Shown here piece after piece: positions 1 through 8,633 of a stretch of DNA of 64,000 bases. The DNA is from Svornostia abyssi (GTDB lineage: Bacteria > Actinomycetota > Thermoleophilia > Solirubrobacterales > Solirubrobacteraceae), in contig CP088295.1 in NCBI GenBank assembly GCA_024666565.1, positions 310,001 to 374,000 of the forward strand, read 5' to 3'. The notes under the pieces are model-generated. The model had not been told where the DNA came from. It did no database searches and saw only the letters and a list, made by a program, of their open reading frames with translations. The translations under genes were made by a program, and so were the position numbers. Each line of letters starts with the position of its first letter. Within the stretch, counting starts at the first letter, position 1.

Positions 1-2
1 AC

Positions 3-848
3 GCGCTGTTCGACGATGCCCCCGTCGGTCTCGGCGTCTTCGACCTCGAGCTGCGCCACGTGCGCGCCAACGCGACCCTCGCGCAGATGAACGGGCTGCC
101 GGCCGAGCAGCTCATCGGCCGCACCCCCGCCGAGCTGCACGGGGAGCTGGGCGCCGAGGCCGAAGTGCTGTACCGCCAGGTCCTCGACTCCGGCGTGCCG
201 CTCACCGGCATCGAGATCTCGGGCGCGACCGGGGCGGCGCCCGGAGACCCGCGGCACTGGAGCCTGCACTTCTTCCCCATCAAGGTCGAGGGAACGACGG
301 CCGGGCTCTGCGTCCTGGTCATGGACATCACCGAGCGGCGGATGCTCGAGGAGCAGCTCACGCACCGCGCGTTCCACGACGACCTCACGGGGCTGCCGAA
401 CCGGACGTGCGTGAGCGAGCAGCTGACCCGCCTGCTCTCGCGCCGAGCCCCTGCGCCACAGCTCGGCGTGATGTTCGTCGACGTCGACAACTTCAAGGAC
501 GTCAACGACCTCCACGGCCATGCGGCCGGCGATGCGGTCCTGCAGTGCGTCGCGCAGCGGCTGCCGCAGGTGGTGCGCCCGTCGGACGTCGCGGGGCGGT
601 GGGGCGGCGACGAGTTCGTCCTGCTCGTCGACGACGTCACCGAGGACCAGGTGCTGGCGCTGGCCGAGCGCGTGAACCGGATCATGACCCCGTCCGTCCG
701 GGTCGGCGACGCCATGATCCAGCCGAGCGTGTCGGTGGGCGCAACCGTCGCCTGCGCCGGCGAGCCCGCCGCAGGCGTGCTCGACCGCGCCGACGCGGCG
801 ATGTACGCGCGCAAGCGCGCCCGGTCAGGCGACGGCCGCACGGCCTGA
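3..848 (+). CDS. PAS-GGDEF diguanylate cyclase (5' partial)
   Basis: Makes the second messenger cyclic di-GMP from two GTP. The frame is open to the left edge of the window, so the N-terminus is missing; the first visible residues (LFDDAPVGLGVFD) are the start of a PAS fold. The PAS domain is followed by the signalling-helix join (TERRMLEEQLTHRAFHDDLTG) typical of PAS-GGDEF proteins, then a GGDEF domain with an intact GGDEF active-site motif at about nt 603-617. An RPSD sequence stands five residues before it, matching the RxxD inhibitory site, so product inhibition is likely. No EAL domain follows. The next gene starts 29 bases downstream. The ligand of the PAS domain cannot be told from sequence. 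Confidence 0.9.
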   Translation, partial: ALFDDAPVGLGVFDLELRHVRANATLAQMNGLPAEQLIGRTPAELHGELGAEAEVLYRQVLDSGVPLTGIEISGATGAAPGDPRHWSLHFFPIKVEGTTAGLCVLVMDITERRMLEEQLTHRAFHDDLTGLPNRTCVSEQLTRLLSRRAPAPQLGVMFVDVDNFKDVNDLHGHAAGDAVLQCVAQRLPQVVRPSDVAGRWGGDEFVLLVDDVTEDQVLALAERVNRIMTPSVRVGDAMIQPSVSVGATVACAGEPAAGVLDRADAAMYARKRARSGDGRTA

Positions 849-877
849 CGGCAGCGCAGCGGTAGCCTCGGTCCCTC

Positions 878-3157
878 GTGGCCGTCAGCGAGCGCACCGA
901 CCCGTGGCAGAAGCTCCTCGACGCCGGGGAGGCCGACGGTCGGCTGGTACGCCGCGCCTACGAGGGCGCACGGCGCGCGGTGACGGCGGAGATCCCCGCC
1001 GACCTGCATCCCGACGTGCGCGCGGCGCTCGGCCGGGCCGGGATCGACGCGCTCTACGTCCACCAGGCCGACGCGCTGCAGGCCGCGTTCGCCGGGCCGA
1101 CCATCATCACCACCGGCACCGCGTCGGGGAAGTCCCTGTGCTTCAACCTGCCGACGCTCGACGTGCTGTGCGGCGACCCGCACGCCCGCGCGCTGTACCT
1201 GTATCCGACGAAGGCCCTCGCGCAGGACCAGGCCCGTGCGCTGCACGCCCTCGGTCTGCACCAGCAGATCCGGCCGTCGATCTACGACGGTGACACGCCG
1301 CGCGAGCAGCGCACGGCGATCCGCCGCAAGAGCAACCTCATCCTCACGAACCCGGACATGCTGCACGTCGGGATCCTGCCCAACCACCGCGCGTGGGGCG
1401 ACGTGTTCGCGAACCTCGCGGTCGTCGTCGTCGACGAGGCGCACGTGTACCGCGGCGTGTTCGGCTCGCATGTGGCGAACGTGCTGCGCCGCCTGCGCCG
1501 CGTGGCCGGCGCGTACGGCACCGAGCCGCGGTTCCTCCTGGCGAGTGCCACGATCGGCAACCCGGTCGAGCTCGCCGAGCGGCTCACGGGGATCGACGAC
1601 TTCGCGCTCGTCGATCAGGACGGCAGCGCCCACGCGCCCCGGCACATCGCGATGTGGAACCCGCCGCTGGAGGACGAGGCGCTGGGCCTCCGCCGCAGTG
1701 CGCTGGCGGAGACCGCAGATCTGCTCGCCGAGCTCGTGGCGAGCGGCGCGCGGACGATCTGCTTCATCAAGTCGCGCAAGGCGGTGGAGCTCACGGCGCG
1801 GCTCGTGTCGATGAAGCTGCGCGACACCGACCCGCACCTCGCCGACAAGGTCGCGCCGTACCGCGCCGGGTTCACCCCCCAGCAGCGCCGGGAGCTCGAG
1901 GCGCGGCTCGTCAGCGGCGACCTGCGCGCGGTCATCACCACCGACGCGCTGGAGCTGGGCATCGACATCGGCGCGCTCGACGCGGCGGTCGTCACGACGT
2001 TCCCGGGAACGGTCGCGTCCCTGCGCCAGATGTGGGGCCGGGCCGGGCGCCGGACCACGGGACTGGCGGTCTACGTCGCCGGCGACGACGCGCTCGACCA
2101 GTTCTTCTGCCGCCACCCCGACCAGTTCCTGGACCGCGCCGTCGAGTCCGCGATCCTCGACTACGAGAACGAGCAGATCCATCTCGCGCACCTGCTCTGC
2201 GCCGCCCACGAGGGACCGCTGGAGCCGGCGGACGCCGAGACGCTCGGGCCGAGGTGGGAGGCCCACGCGCAGTCGCTCGTGGCCAGCGGCGAGCTCGTCG
2301 CGCGCAAGGGGACCTACGTGCTGCGCGCCCCCGAGGACTACCCGGCCGCGCGGGTGTCGCTGCGCAGCGCGTCGCCGGACTCGTTCGCCGTGGTCGACGT
2401 CGCCAACGGCGAGGTTCTCGGGTCGGTCGAGGCCGCGCGCGCGTTCTCCACCACGCACCCGGGCGCGGTGTACCTGCACCTGGGCCGCCAGTACGTCGTC
2501 CGTGAGCTGGACCTCGAGACGCGCCGCGCGCTCGTCGAGCCGTTCGACGGCGACTGGTACACGCAGCCCAAGCGCGAGACGCTGACGTGGATCGACAAGC
2601 TGCTGGACCGCCGGGACGTCATGGGCGTGACGCTGAGCTTCGGCCTGGTGTCGGTGACAGAGTCGGTGGTCGCCTACCAGCGCAAGCGGCTGTCCGACCA
2701 CGAGGTCATCGACCTCCAGGGCCTCGACCTCCCCGAGACGACGTTCCAGACGCAGGCGCTCTGGTACGAGCCGGACGCGGACCTCCTCGCCGAGGACTTC
2801 CCGCTCGACGTCCTGCTCGGCGCGCTGCACGCGACCGAGCACACGCAGATCGCCGTGCTGCCGCTGCTGGCGATGTGCGACCGGTGGGACATCGGCGGGC
2901 TGTCGACGAACGCCCACCCGCAGACGGGCATGCCGACGATCTTCATCTACGACGGGCATCCCGGCGGGGTCGGCATCACGCGGGTGGGCTACCACGTGTT
3001 CGAGACGCTCGTGGCCGACGCGCACCAGCTCATCGCCGACTGCCCGTGCGAGAAGGGCTGCCCGTCGTGCGTGCAGTCCCCGAAGTGCGGGAACCTCAAC
3101 GAGCCGCTGCACAAGGCGGGGGCGCTCGAGATCATGGCGCGGATGCTGCAGCGCTGA
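878..3157 (+). CDS. DEAH-box superfamily 2 helicase with DUF1998 zinc domain (MrfA/YprA/Hrq1-like)
   Basis: A 759-residue ATP-dependent helicase. Visible motifs are Walker A (TGTASGKS, about residue 80), the DEAH box in VVVDEAHVYRG (about residue 186), motif III SATIGNP, and a helicase-C half with TTDALELGIDIG and QMWGRAGR. The C-terminus carries the cysteine cluster CPCEKGCPSCVQSPKCGN, the metal-binding DUF1998/MZB module. This order is that of Bacillus MrfA (YprA) and eukaryotic Hrq1, which act in repair of mitomycin and crosslink damage; that role here is by family. The GTG start is supported by a TAGCCT box at 863-868 nine bases upstream, with no Shine-Dalgarno, suggesting a leaderless mRNA. 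Confidence 0.93.
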   Translation: MAVSERTDPWQKLLDAGEADGRLVRRAYEGARRAVTAEIPADLHPDVRAALGRAGIDALYVHQADALQAAFAGPTIITTGTASGKSLCFNLPTLDVLCGDPHARALYLYPTKALAQDQARALHALGLHQQIRPSIYDGDTPREQRTAIRRKSNLILTNPDMLHVGILPNHRAWGDVFANLAVVVVDEAHVYRGVFGSHVANVLRRLRRVAGAYGTEPRFLLASATIGNPVELAERLTGIDDFALVDQDGSAHAPRHIAMWNPPLEDEALGLRRSALAETADLLAELVASGARTICFIKSRKAVELTARLVSMKLRDTDPHLADKVAPYRAGFTPQQRRELEARLVSGDLRAVITTDALELGIDIGALDAAVVTTFPGTVASLRQMWGRAGRRTTGLAVYVAGDDALDQFFCRHPDQFLDRAVESAILDYENEQIHLAHLLCAAHEGPLEPADAETLGPRWEAHAQSLVASGELVARKGTYVLRAPEDYPAARVSLRSASPDSFAVVDVANGEVLGSVEAARAFSTTHPGAVYLHLGRQYVVRELDLETRRALVEPFDGDWYTQPKRETLTWIDKLLDRRDVMGVTLSFGLVSVTESVVAYQRKRLSDHEVIDLQGLDLPETTFQTQALWYEPDADLLAEDFPLDVLLGALHATEHTQIAVLPLLAMCDRWDIGGLSTNAHPQTGMPTIFIYDGHPGGVGITRVGYHVFETLVADAHQLIADCPCEKGCPSCVQSPKCGNLNEPLHKAGALEIMARMLQR

Positions 3158-3196
3158 CGTGATCCGCGGCCCGTGGACGGACCGTAGCTGCGGGCG

Positions 3197-4117
3197 ATGC
3201 GCATTGCGGTGATCGGCGCCGGACTCGCGGGCCTCACGGCCGCGCGCGAGCTGCACGAGGAGGGCCACACGGTCGTCGTGTGGGAGAAGTCGCGCGGCCC
3301 GGGCGGACGGACGTCGACGCGCCGCGGGCCCAACGGCATGCGGTTCGACCACGGCGCCCCGTTCCTGCACGACGGCCACCTCCCGCTCGACGAGGTCGCC
3401 GGCGCCCTCCGGCACCGGCTGAACCTGCCCGGCGGCGCGACCCGCGAGGAGATCGTCGGCGCGCCGGCGGCCAACGCGCCCGCGAAGCGGCTGGCCCGCG
3501 GGCTGGACCTCCGTGCGCGCCAGCGCGTCGAGACGATCCTGCGCAGCGGCGCGCAGTACCACCTCGCCGCCGAGGACGGCGGTGCGATGGGCGTCTTCGA
3601 CGCGGTTGCCGTCACCGCGCCCGCGCCCCAGGCCGCCGACCTGCTCGAGCACGCCGCACCCTGGCTCGCGGAGCGGGCGCGGAGCGTCGACTACGCGCCG
3701 TGCTGGTCGGTCATGGCCGCCTGGGACGAGCCGCTGCACCTCGGGTTCACTGCGACGACCGACATCCCCGGGATCGCGCTGGCCGTCGCCGAGGACGCCA
3801 AGCCCGGACGCGGCGACGGCGAGCGCTGGGTGCTGCAGCTCGACGAAGCGCTGTCGGCCGAGCACCTGGAGGCCGAGCCCGACGACATCATCGCCTTGGC
3901 CCTCGACCGCTGGCACGCGCGGATCGGGCGCACGGAACCCGCCCCCGTGCACGCCGCGGCCCACCGCTGGCGCTACGCCCGCCCCCGCGTTCCGCTCCCG
4001 GAGACCTGCCTGTCCGCGGGCACCATCGTCGCGGCCGGCGACTGGTGCGGCGGCCACAGCGCGGGTGCGGCGATCCGCAGCGGCCGAGCCGCCGCCGCGG
4101 CGCTGGCCGGGGCGTGA
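3197..4117 (+). CDS. Renalase-like FAD-dependent NAD(P)H oxidase/amine oxidase
   Basis: A 306-residue flavoprotein. It opens with the dinucleotide-binding fingerprint VIGAGLAGLTAARELHEEGH and the flavin-oxidase signature EKSRGPGGRTSTRR, and ends with the second FAD contact AGDWCGGHSAGAAIRSG. Length and motifs match the small renalase-like branch of the amine-oxidase family, which in bacteria oxidises isomeric forms of beta-NAD(P)H. The exact substrate is inference. The ATG has a TAGCTG box at 3185-3190 six bases upstream and no Shine-Dalgarno. The next gene begins 44 bases downstream. Confidence 0.87.
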   Translation: MRIAVIGAGLAGLTAARELHEEGHTVVVWEKSRGPGGRTSTRRGPNGMRFDHGAPFLHDGHLPLDEVAGALRHRLNLPGGATREEIVGAPAANAPAKRLARGLDLRARQRVETILRSGAQYHLAAEDGGAMGVFDAVAVTAPAPQAADLLEHAAPWLAERARSVDYAPCWSVMAAWDEPLHLGFTATTDIPGIALAVAEDAKPGRGDGERWVLQLDEALSAEHLEAEPDDIIALALDRWHARIGRTEPAPVHAAAHRWRYARPRVPLPETCLSAGTIVAAGDWCGGHSAGAAIRSGRAAAAALAGA

Positions 4118-4161
4118 CGGCGCGGAGTCGTCGCGCGCGAGCGGCGCTCTACGCTGGACGG

Positions 4162-4479
4162 GTGCGCCGCCCGCTTCCCACCTGGCCCGTGGCCTTCGGG
4201 TCATTCGTGCTCGGGTTCACGGTCGCGGATGTGACGGGCGTGCGCCCACTCGGCGGCCTCGTGCTGCTCGGCGGTGTGCTGTGGTGCCTGCCGCGGTGGT
4301 GGCGCGGCGCCGGGCCGTCGGCGGCGATCGGGCTCGCGCTGGCGTACTTCGCGGCGTTCGTGGCGTCCCATGGATTCGCCGACGTGGTGGGCGCCTACCC
4401 GTCCGTGTTCGTCCTCGGGGCGGCGCTCGGCGGGGCGTGCTGGGCGCTCGTGGACGCCCGCGAGCGCTCCCCGGCCTGA
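4162..4479 (+). CDS. Small multi-pass membrane protein, unknown function
   Basis: About 105 residues, with three hydrophobic segments separated by short loops (around residues 10-30, 32-45 and 52-75, with a further apolar stretch near the end). I recognise no family. The GTG start was chosen because TACGCT at 4150-4155 lies six bases before it, the same leaderless spacing as neighbouring genes. An alternative GTG at 4114 would overlap the stop of the upstream oxidase and add 16 residues rich in Arg and Ala. It may be co-transcribed with the oxidase, but nothing in the sequence says what it does. Confidence 0.6.
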   Translation: MRRPLPTWPVAFGSFVLGFTVADVTGVRPLGGLVLLGGVLWCLPRWWRGAGPSAAIGLALAYFAAFVASHGFADVVGAYPSVFVLGAALGGACWALVDARERSPA

Positions 4480-4580
4480 CGCGCCGAACGCGGAGATTTC
4501 GTCGCCGCCGGGGCACCTCCTGCGGCTGCAAGGTTTTTCCCGCAGCTTGATCGGGGGCCGCGGTGTTCGACTCTCTGAGC

Positions 4581-5558
4581 ATGGCCCGCCTCCCGCGGAT
4601 CCTTCTGTCCCTCTGCGCGCTCCTCGCGGTGCTGGCGTTCGACGCCAGCGCGGGCGCGGCGACCGGTGGCGCGAAGGGCCCGTCGAAGTCCGGCGGCGCG
4701 GCGTACGGCAGCGCGGTGAAGCCCGCCCCGCCGGAGGTCCGGCTGCTCCGCGTGGCACCCGGGCGGATCGTGGAGGGACGGCGCCCGAGCGTGCGCGTGC
4801 GGATCGATCAGCGCCGCGGCACCAAGCTCAAGCGCGTGCGGGTCGTCGTGCTCAAGCGGCCGTCGATGCGCGTGGTCGCGCGGGTCGTGCTCCGCGCGCA
4901 GCCCGGCCGACAGGTGCGGGTGCGCTGGCCGTCGGGCTTCGCGTTCTCTCCCGGCCGGTACGTCGTGCGCGTGCATGCGCGGGACGCCAGCGGGCAACCT
5001 GTGCGTCGCACCAAGCGCTTCACGGGCAAGGCGAGCCTGCTGGTGAAGGCGAAGCCCAAGCCCCGGCCGAAGCCCAAGCCGAAGCCCGTCCCCACGCCTG
5101 CTCCGACCCCCACGCCAACTCCGGCGCCCTCGGCCGGCGGCGTGTTCCCGGTCGCCGGGCCGTACACATTCGGCAGCGAGGGCGCCCGCTTCGGCGCGGG
5201 CCGCCCCGGCCACATCCATCAGGGCCAGGACATCGTCGCCGCGGAGGGCGTGCCGGTCGTCGCCCCGTTTGGCGGGACGGTGGCCTTCGTCGACTACCAG
5301 GCGTCCGGCGCCGGGCACTACGTCGTGCTCGACGGCAGCGACGGGCGCTCGTACTTCTTCGCGCACTGCAAGTCCGGATCGGTCGCGGTGTCGCGCGGCG
5401 CGGTCGTGGTCGCGGGCGCGCAGCTGTGCCAGGTCGGATCGACCGGCCGCTCCAGCGGCCCGCACCTGCACTTCGAGATCTGGGTCGGCGGCTGGCGGCG
5501 AGACAAGAACTCCGCGCCGATCGACCCGCTGCCGGACCTACGCGCCTGGGCAGGCTGA
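4581..5558 (+). CDS. Secreted M23 family metallopeptidase (LytM-like)
   Basis: A secreted zinc peptidase expected to cut peptidoglycan cross-bridges. It has a Sec-type signal peptide (MARLPRILLSLCALLAVLAF, then a likely cleavage at ASAGAA), a basic beta-rich segment, a flexible linker of alternating Lys-Pro then Thr-Pro (nt 5047-5130), and a C-terminal M23 domain with both zinc motifs: HQGQD near nt 5216 and HLHFEIW near nt 5463. The ATG at 4581 gives the best signal peptide; a GTG at 4563 would add six residues. Downstream is a 46-bp perfect palindrome that probably terminates it and its convergent neighbour. Specificity (muramidase helper versus lysin) cannot be told. Confidence 0.9.
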   Translation: MARLPRILLSLCALLAVLAFDASAGAATGGAKGPSKSGGAAYGSAVKPAPPEVRLLRVAPGRIVEGRRPSVRVRIDQRRGTKLKRVRVVVLKRPSMRVVARVVLRAQPGRQVRVRWPSGFAFSPGRYVVRVHARDASGQPVRRTKRFTGKASLLVKAKPKPRPKPKPKPVPTPAPTPTPTPAPSAGGVFPVAGPYTFGSEGARFGAGRPGHIHQGQDIVAAEGVPVVAPFGGTVAFVDYQASGAGHYVVLDGSDGRSYFFAHCKSGSVAVSRGAVVVAGAQLCQVGSTGRSSGPHLHFEIWVGGWRRDKNSAPIDPLPDLRAWAG

Positions 5559-5561
5559 CGC

Positions 5562-5607
5562 ATCGGGTCGAGAAGCGGGGACCATGGTCCCCGCTTCTCG
5601 ACCCGAT
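5562..5607. terminator. 46-bp perfect palindrome, probable bidirectional terminator
   Basis: Two 23-base arms are exact reverse complements with no spacer; the centre is at CCATGG (5582-5587). It lies between the converging M23 peptidase (stop at 5558) and DUF3352 gene (stop at 5616) and would form a very stable hairpin in RNA from either strand. No T-tract follows on either side, as is common for hairpins in GC-rich actinobacteria. Confidence 0.75.
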
Positions 5608-5615
5608 CCGTGCGC

Positions 5616-7101
5616 TCACCCCACGTCGAGCCGGAGCACCGCCTGCACCCCGGTCGGCTCCGCCCGCACGACGAGCGTGCCCTCCCCGATCCCGTCGAGC
5701 GCGAACCCGGCCCGCTCGGGCAGCCCGACGAGCCGCGCCGCGCTCGCCCGCAGCCGATCGCTCGCCATCCGGACGACGAACGCGCCCTCGGTGTCCTCCC
5801 CGGGTTCGAGCCGCGGGCGCGCGCGCGACCCGCTCGAGGTCCTGCTCACGCGTGCTCACCACGAGCTCGCCGTCGACGACCGCCGCGCGGGCGATGAGCA
5901 CCGCGTTGGAGGACACCTGCATCGCGCCATCGAGCGCCACCGTGAACTGCAGGCCCGGGAGTCCGAGCGCGGCGAACACGGGACCCAGGAGGTAACGCCC
6001 GCGCGAGAGCGCGTCGGCGAACCCCTCGGGATCAGCGAGTCGCACCCGCAGCCGGCTGTCCTCGAGGTCGGTGGCGACCAGTGCGGGGCCCGCGAAGTTC
6101 CCGAGCAGGTCGCGGTCGAAGTCGACGCCCGCGGCCTGCAGCGGCGCCAGCGTTCCCTCGAACGCGCGGACGGCCTGCGGGTCGAGCGCCTTCCACACCC
6201 GGCGCGCGAACGTGGCGGTCGCCGCCGGTTCACGCAGCCCGGCGCGCAGCGCGCCGAACTCCGGGATCAACGGAGTATCCGCGCCCGCCGCAACGGGCAG
6301 GTCGCCCGCGACGAGGTCGCTCTCCGAGGTGTCGAACGCGGCGGTCGCGGTGACGCTCCGCGCGTCGGCGCCGACGGCCAGCGTCACCCGCTCGAGCGCC
6401 GCGACCCACGGGATCTTCCGCAGCTCCGCGAAGTCGGGCCCCGCCAGCGCGAAGGGCGCGCTGACGCTGAGCCGCACGGGCGCGCGGGGCGGCGTGCCCT
6501 CCAGCCGCTCGCTCAGCGCGGCCGGTGTGAGCCCCCGCCGCTCGGCCTGGCGGTCGAGCGCGAGCTTCAGCGTGTCCGTGTCCTTGGCCAGGAGCAGCAC
6601 TGCGCCCGCGCGGGCGTAGGCGGGCGACCCGTCCTCCGCGCGGAAGAGCTGCGCGTCGCGATAGGTGCCGGCCGGATCGAGGCTCTGGCGCTCGACCGCT
6701 GCCTCCATGCGTTCGCGCAGCGCACCCGGGTCACGCACGCTCCACGCCGCCAGCGGCGTGCGGTGCACCGTGAGATCGGCGAGATCGGGGAACGCCACCG
6801 CCACCGGGTTGCCCGCCTGTCGCTCGAGCGCGTCGAGGTCGAGTCCCGCCTCCGCGGCCCAGCGTGTCGCCTGCCCCAGCAGGAGTTCGGTGGCCGGCAC
6901 GCGCTGCAGCCGCCCCGCGAGCGCGCCGGCCTCACCGCGCTGCAGCTGCGTCGCGACCAGCCCGACCCCGAGCGACTCCTCCGGCAGATACGCCAGCGCA
7001 TCCCGCACGGGATCGGCGCGCGGCGGGGGAGAAGCGTCGTCCCCGCAGCCGACCAGCACGGCGACGAGAACCAGCGCGCAGGTCGTCAGACGACGGAGCA
7101 T
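5616..7101 (-). CDS. DUF3352 family lipoprotein (frameshifted near the 3' end)
   Basis: A secreted lipoprotein of about 495 residues. The signal ends in the lipobox LVGC with Cys19, followed by GDD and a Pro-rich stretch. The body matches DUF3352, a family of large extracytoplasmic proteins of unknown function in Actinobacteria, with repeats of hydrophobic and Ala/Leu-rich strands. The reading frame breaks near 5820-5835 in a GC-dinucleotide/CCC stretch. The family-like end (RLEPGEDTEGAFVVRMASD to VLRLDVG) continues in another frame to the stop at 5616, and removing one base restores it. The start ATG at 7101 is preceded by TACCGT six bases upstream. I treat the break as a likely sequencing error. 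Confidence 0.75.
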
Positions 7102-7168
7102 CGGGGCACGGTACCCCGCCGCCACGTGACGAGGTGGTGCGCCGGGGCGCTACGATCCATCGTCGCTC

Positions 7169-7241
7169 GGCGAGTTAGCTCAGTTGGTAGAGCACACGAC
7201 TGAAAATCGTGGTGTCCCCGGTTCAAGTCCGGGACTCGCCA
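7169..7241 (+). tRNA. tRNA-Phe (GAA)
   Basis: A full cloverleaf of 73 nt. The acceptor GGCGAGT pairs with ACTCGCC. The D-loop contains AGCTCAGTTGGTAGAG. The anticodon stem CACGA/TCGTG encloses loop CTGAAAA, so the anticodon is GAA. The T-arm is CCCCGGTTCAAGTCCGGG. The CCA end is not encoded. A TACGAT box at 7151-7156 is a plausible -10 element. No integrase or repeat of the tRNA end is visible, so nothing suggests an integrated element. The 159 bases after it (7242-7400) hold nothing I recognise. Confidence 0.97.
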
Positions 7242-7400
7242 TCGCAGGCTCCCTGCACAGACGCTTGGAGCGAGGCCAGCTCGGCGCCGAGCTCGCTGCG
7301 CGCGAGCCTCGTGTTCGGTCCCTTCGCCGCGTCCAGCGTCCGCGGGGACACCACCTTCGGCAGTGCCTGCCAGATCCGTAGGCTGACGCCCAGGCGGCCC

Positions 7401-8096
7401 ATGACCACGTTCGCACTCATCCACGGCGCGTTCCACGGAGGGTGGTGCTGGGAATCGGTGATCCCGGGTCTCGAGCGCGCCGGACACCGCGCCGTCGCGC
7501 CCGACCTGCCGATCGAGGACCCTGGCGCCGGCGCGCTTGCCTACGCCCGGATCGTCGCGGACGCCATCGGCGACGCCGAGGACGTCGTCGTCGTGGGGCA
7601 CTCGCTCGGCGGGCTCGTCGTCCCCGTGGTCGCGACGCTGCGCCCCGTGCGGCGGATGGTGTTCGTCGCCGGGCTCGTTCCGCGTCCGGGGAGGGCGTTC
7701 GTCGACGAGATGGCCGCGCACGGCGACGCGTTGCAGGGAGGCGGCCACCCGGCCCAGGACGCCAGGTCGGTCTCCCCGCCGCGGCCGTTCGATGTCGCGC
7801 GGGAGCGGTACTACCACGACGTCCCGGTCGACGTGGCGCGGCGCGCGTGGGCGCTGCAACGGCCCCAGGCGCAGACCCCGATGGCCGAGGCCTGCCCGCT
7901 GGACGCCTGGCCGGACGTGCCGTCCAGCAGCGTCGTGATGACCGACGACCACGCCGTCTCGGTCACCTACTCCCGCCACGTCGCCGCAGAGGTCCTGCGC
8001 ACCGATCCGATCGAGCTTCCCGGAAGCCACTCGCCGTTCCTGTCACGGCCCGCGGCGCTCGCAGAGGCGCTCTGCGGCTGCACCGGTAGCGTGTAA
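7401..8096 (+). CDS. Alpha/beta hydrolase
   Basis: A 231-residue hydrolase. The start MTTFALIHGAFHGGWCW carries the oxyanion-hole HG motif. The nucleophile elbow is VVVGHSLGGL (Ser near residue 74), and the likely catalytic His is in LPGSHSPFLSRP near the C-terminus. Its short form and HGAFHGGWCW opening resemble the plant-esterase/salicylate-esterase-like (MenH/EstC) branch. The substrate is unknown. The ATG has no clear Shine-Dalgarno. A hairpin at 8124-8149 follows before msrB. Confidence 0.85.
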   Translation: MTTFALIHGAFHGGWCWESVIPGLERAGHRAVAPDLPIEDPGAGALAYARIVADAIGDAEDVVVVGHSLGGLVVPVVATLRPVRRMVFVAGLVPRPGRAFVDEMAAHGDALQGGGHPAQDARSVSPPRPFDVARERYYHDVPVDVARRAWALQRPQAQTPMAEACPLDAWPDVPSSSVVMTDDHAVSVTYSRHVAAEVLRTDPIELPGSHSPFLSRPAALAEALCGCTGSV

Positions 8097-8123
8097 CGCA
8101 CGACCCTCTGCCGAGACTGAGAA

Positions 8124-8149
8124 GTACGCACCAACCCCCCGGTGCGTAC
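8124..8149 (+). promoter_or_regulatory. Inverted repeat upstream of msrB
   Basis: Perfect 9-bp arms GTACGCACC and GGTGCGTAC enclose an 8-base C-rich loop. It lies between the hydrolase stop (8096) and the msrB start (8178). It could be the hydrolase terminator, an operator for msrBA, or a leader hairpin. It does not match any SAM-sensing riboswitch I know. Confidence 0.5.
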
Positions 8150-8177
8150 CCCTCAGACACCCACCGAGGAGCACGCC

Positions 8178-8633
8178 TTGGGCACCTACGCCAAGAACCC
8201 CGACGCCGTCGAGCAGCTCACCCCCGAGCAGTACCGCGTCACCCAGCAGTGCGGCACCGAGCCGGCCTTCCAGAACGAGTTCTGGGACAACAAGCAGGCG
8301 GGTCTCTACGTGGACGTCGTTTCGGGCGAGCCGCTGTTCGCGTCGATCCACAAGTTCGACAGCGGCACCGGCTGGCCGAGCTTCACCGTGCCGATCGACC
8401 CCGCGAACGTGGTCGAGAAGACCGACAACACGTACGGGATGGTCCGCACCGAGGTCCGGTCGGCCAACGGTGACAGCCACCTCGGCCACGTGTTCCCCGA
8501 CGGCCCGCGCGAGCAGGGCGGCCTGCGGTACTGCATCAACTCCGCGGCGCTGCGGTTCATCCCCGTCGAGGAGCTCGAGGCCGCCGGCTACGGCGAGTTC
8601 GCGAGCCTGTTCACCGAGGAGGCCTCGTCATGA
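8178..8633 (+). CDS. msrB: Peptide-methionine (R)-S-oxide reductase MsrB
   Basis: Reduces methionine-R-sulfoxide in oxidised proteins. Family landmarks are [11 protein letters not shown], the [11 protein letters not shown] block, [10 protein letters not shown], and the catalytic cysteine in [12 protein letters not shown]. The two CxxC zinc pairs seen in many MsrBs are absent, so this is the zinc-free form. I chose the TTG at 8178 because GAGGA lies just upstream and the protein then begins at the usual place; a GTG at 8142 falls inside a hairpin arm. The stop overlaps the msrA start (ATGA), so the two are translationally coupled. Confidence 0.93.
   Translation: MGTYAKNPDAVEQLTPEQYRVTQQCGTEPAFQNEFWDNKQAGLYVDVVSGEPLFASIHKFDSGTGWPSFTVPIDPANVVEKTDNTYGMVRTEVRSANGDSHLGHVFPDGPREQGGLRYCINSAALRFIPVEELEAAGYGEFASLFTEEASS

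Noticed and set aside
4480-4580. Possible riboswitch before the secreted M23 peptidase, such as the cyclic di-AMP class
   Set aside because: The 100 bases contain a small GCTGC/GCAGC pairing but none of the conserved blocks of that riboswitch class that I can recall.
5047-5130. Tandem short repeats that might suggest a repeat array
   Set aside because: They are in-frame Lys-Pro and Thr-Pro codon repeats forming the linker of the M23 peptidase; there are no spacers or repeat units of CRISPR type.
7169-7400. tRNA-Phe as the attachment site of an integrated element
   Set aside because: No integrase or phage-like gene nearby, and the 3' end of the tRNA is not repeated within the region I inspected.
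7223-7420. A short minus-strand frame after the tRNA with protein-like composition
   Set aside because: It runs into the tRNA, overlaps the hydrolase start and has no start signal or family motif.
8097-8177. Possible SAM-sensing riboswitch before msrB
   Set aside because: Too short, and only a single 9-bp hairpin is present; no known SAM riboswitch core matches.
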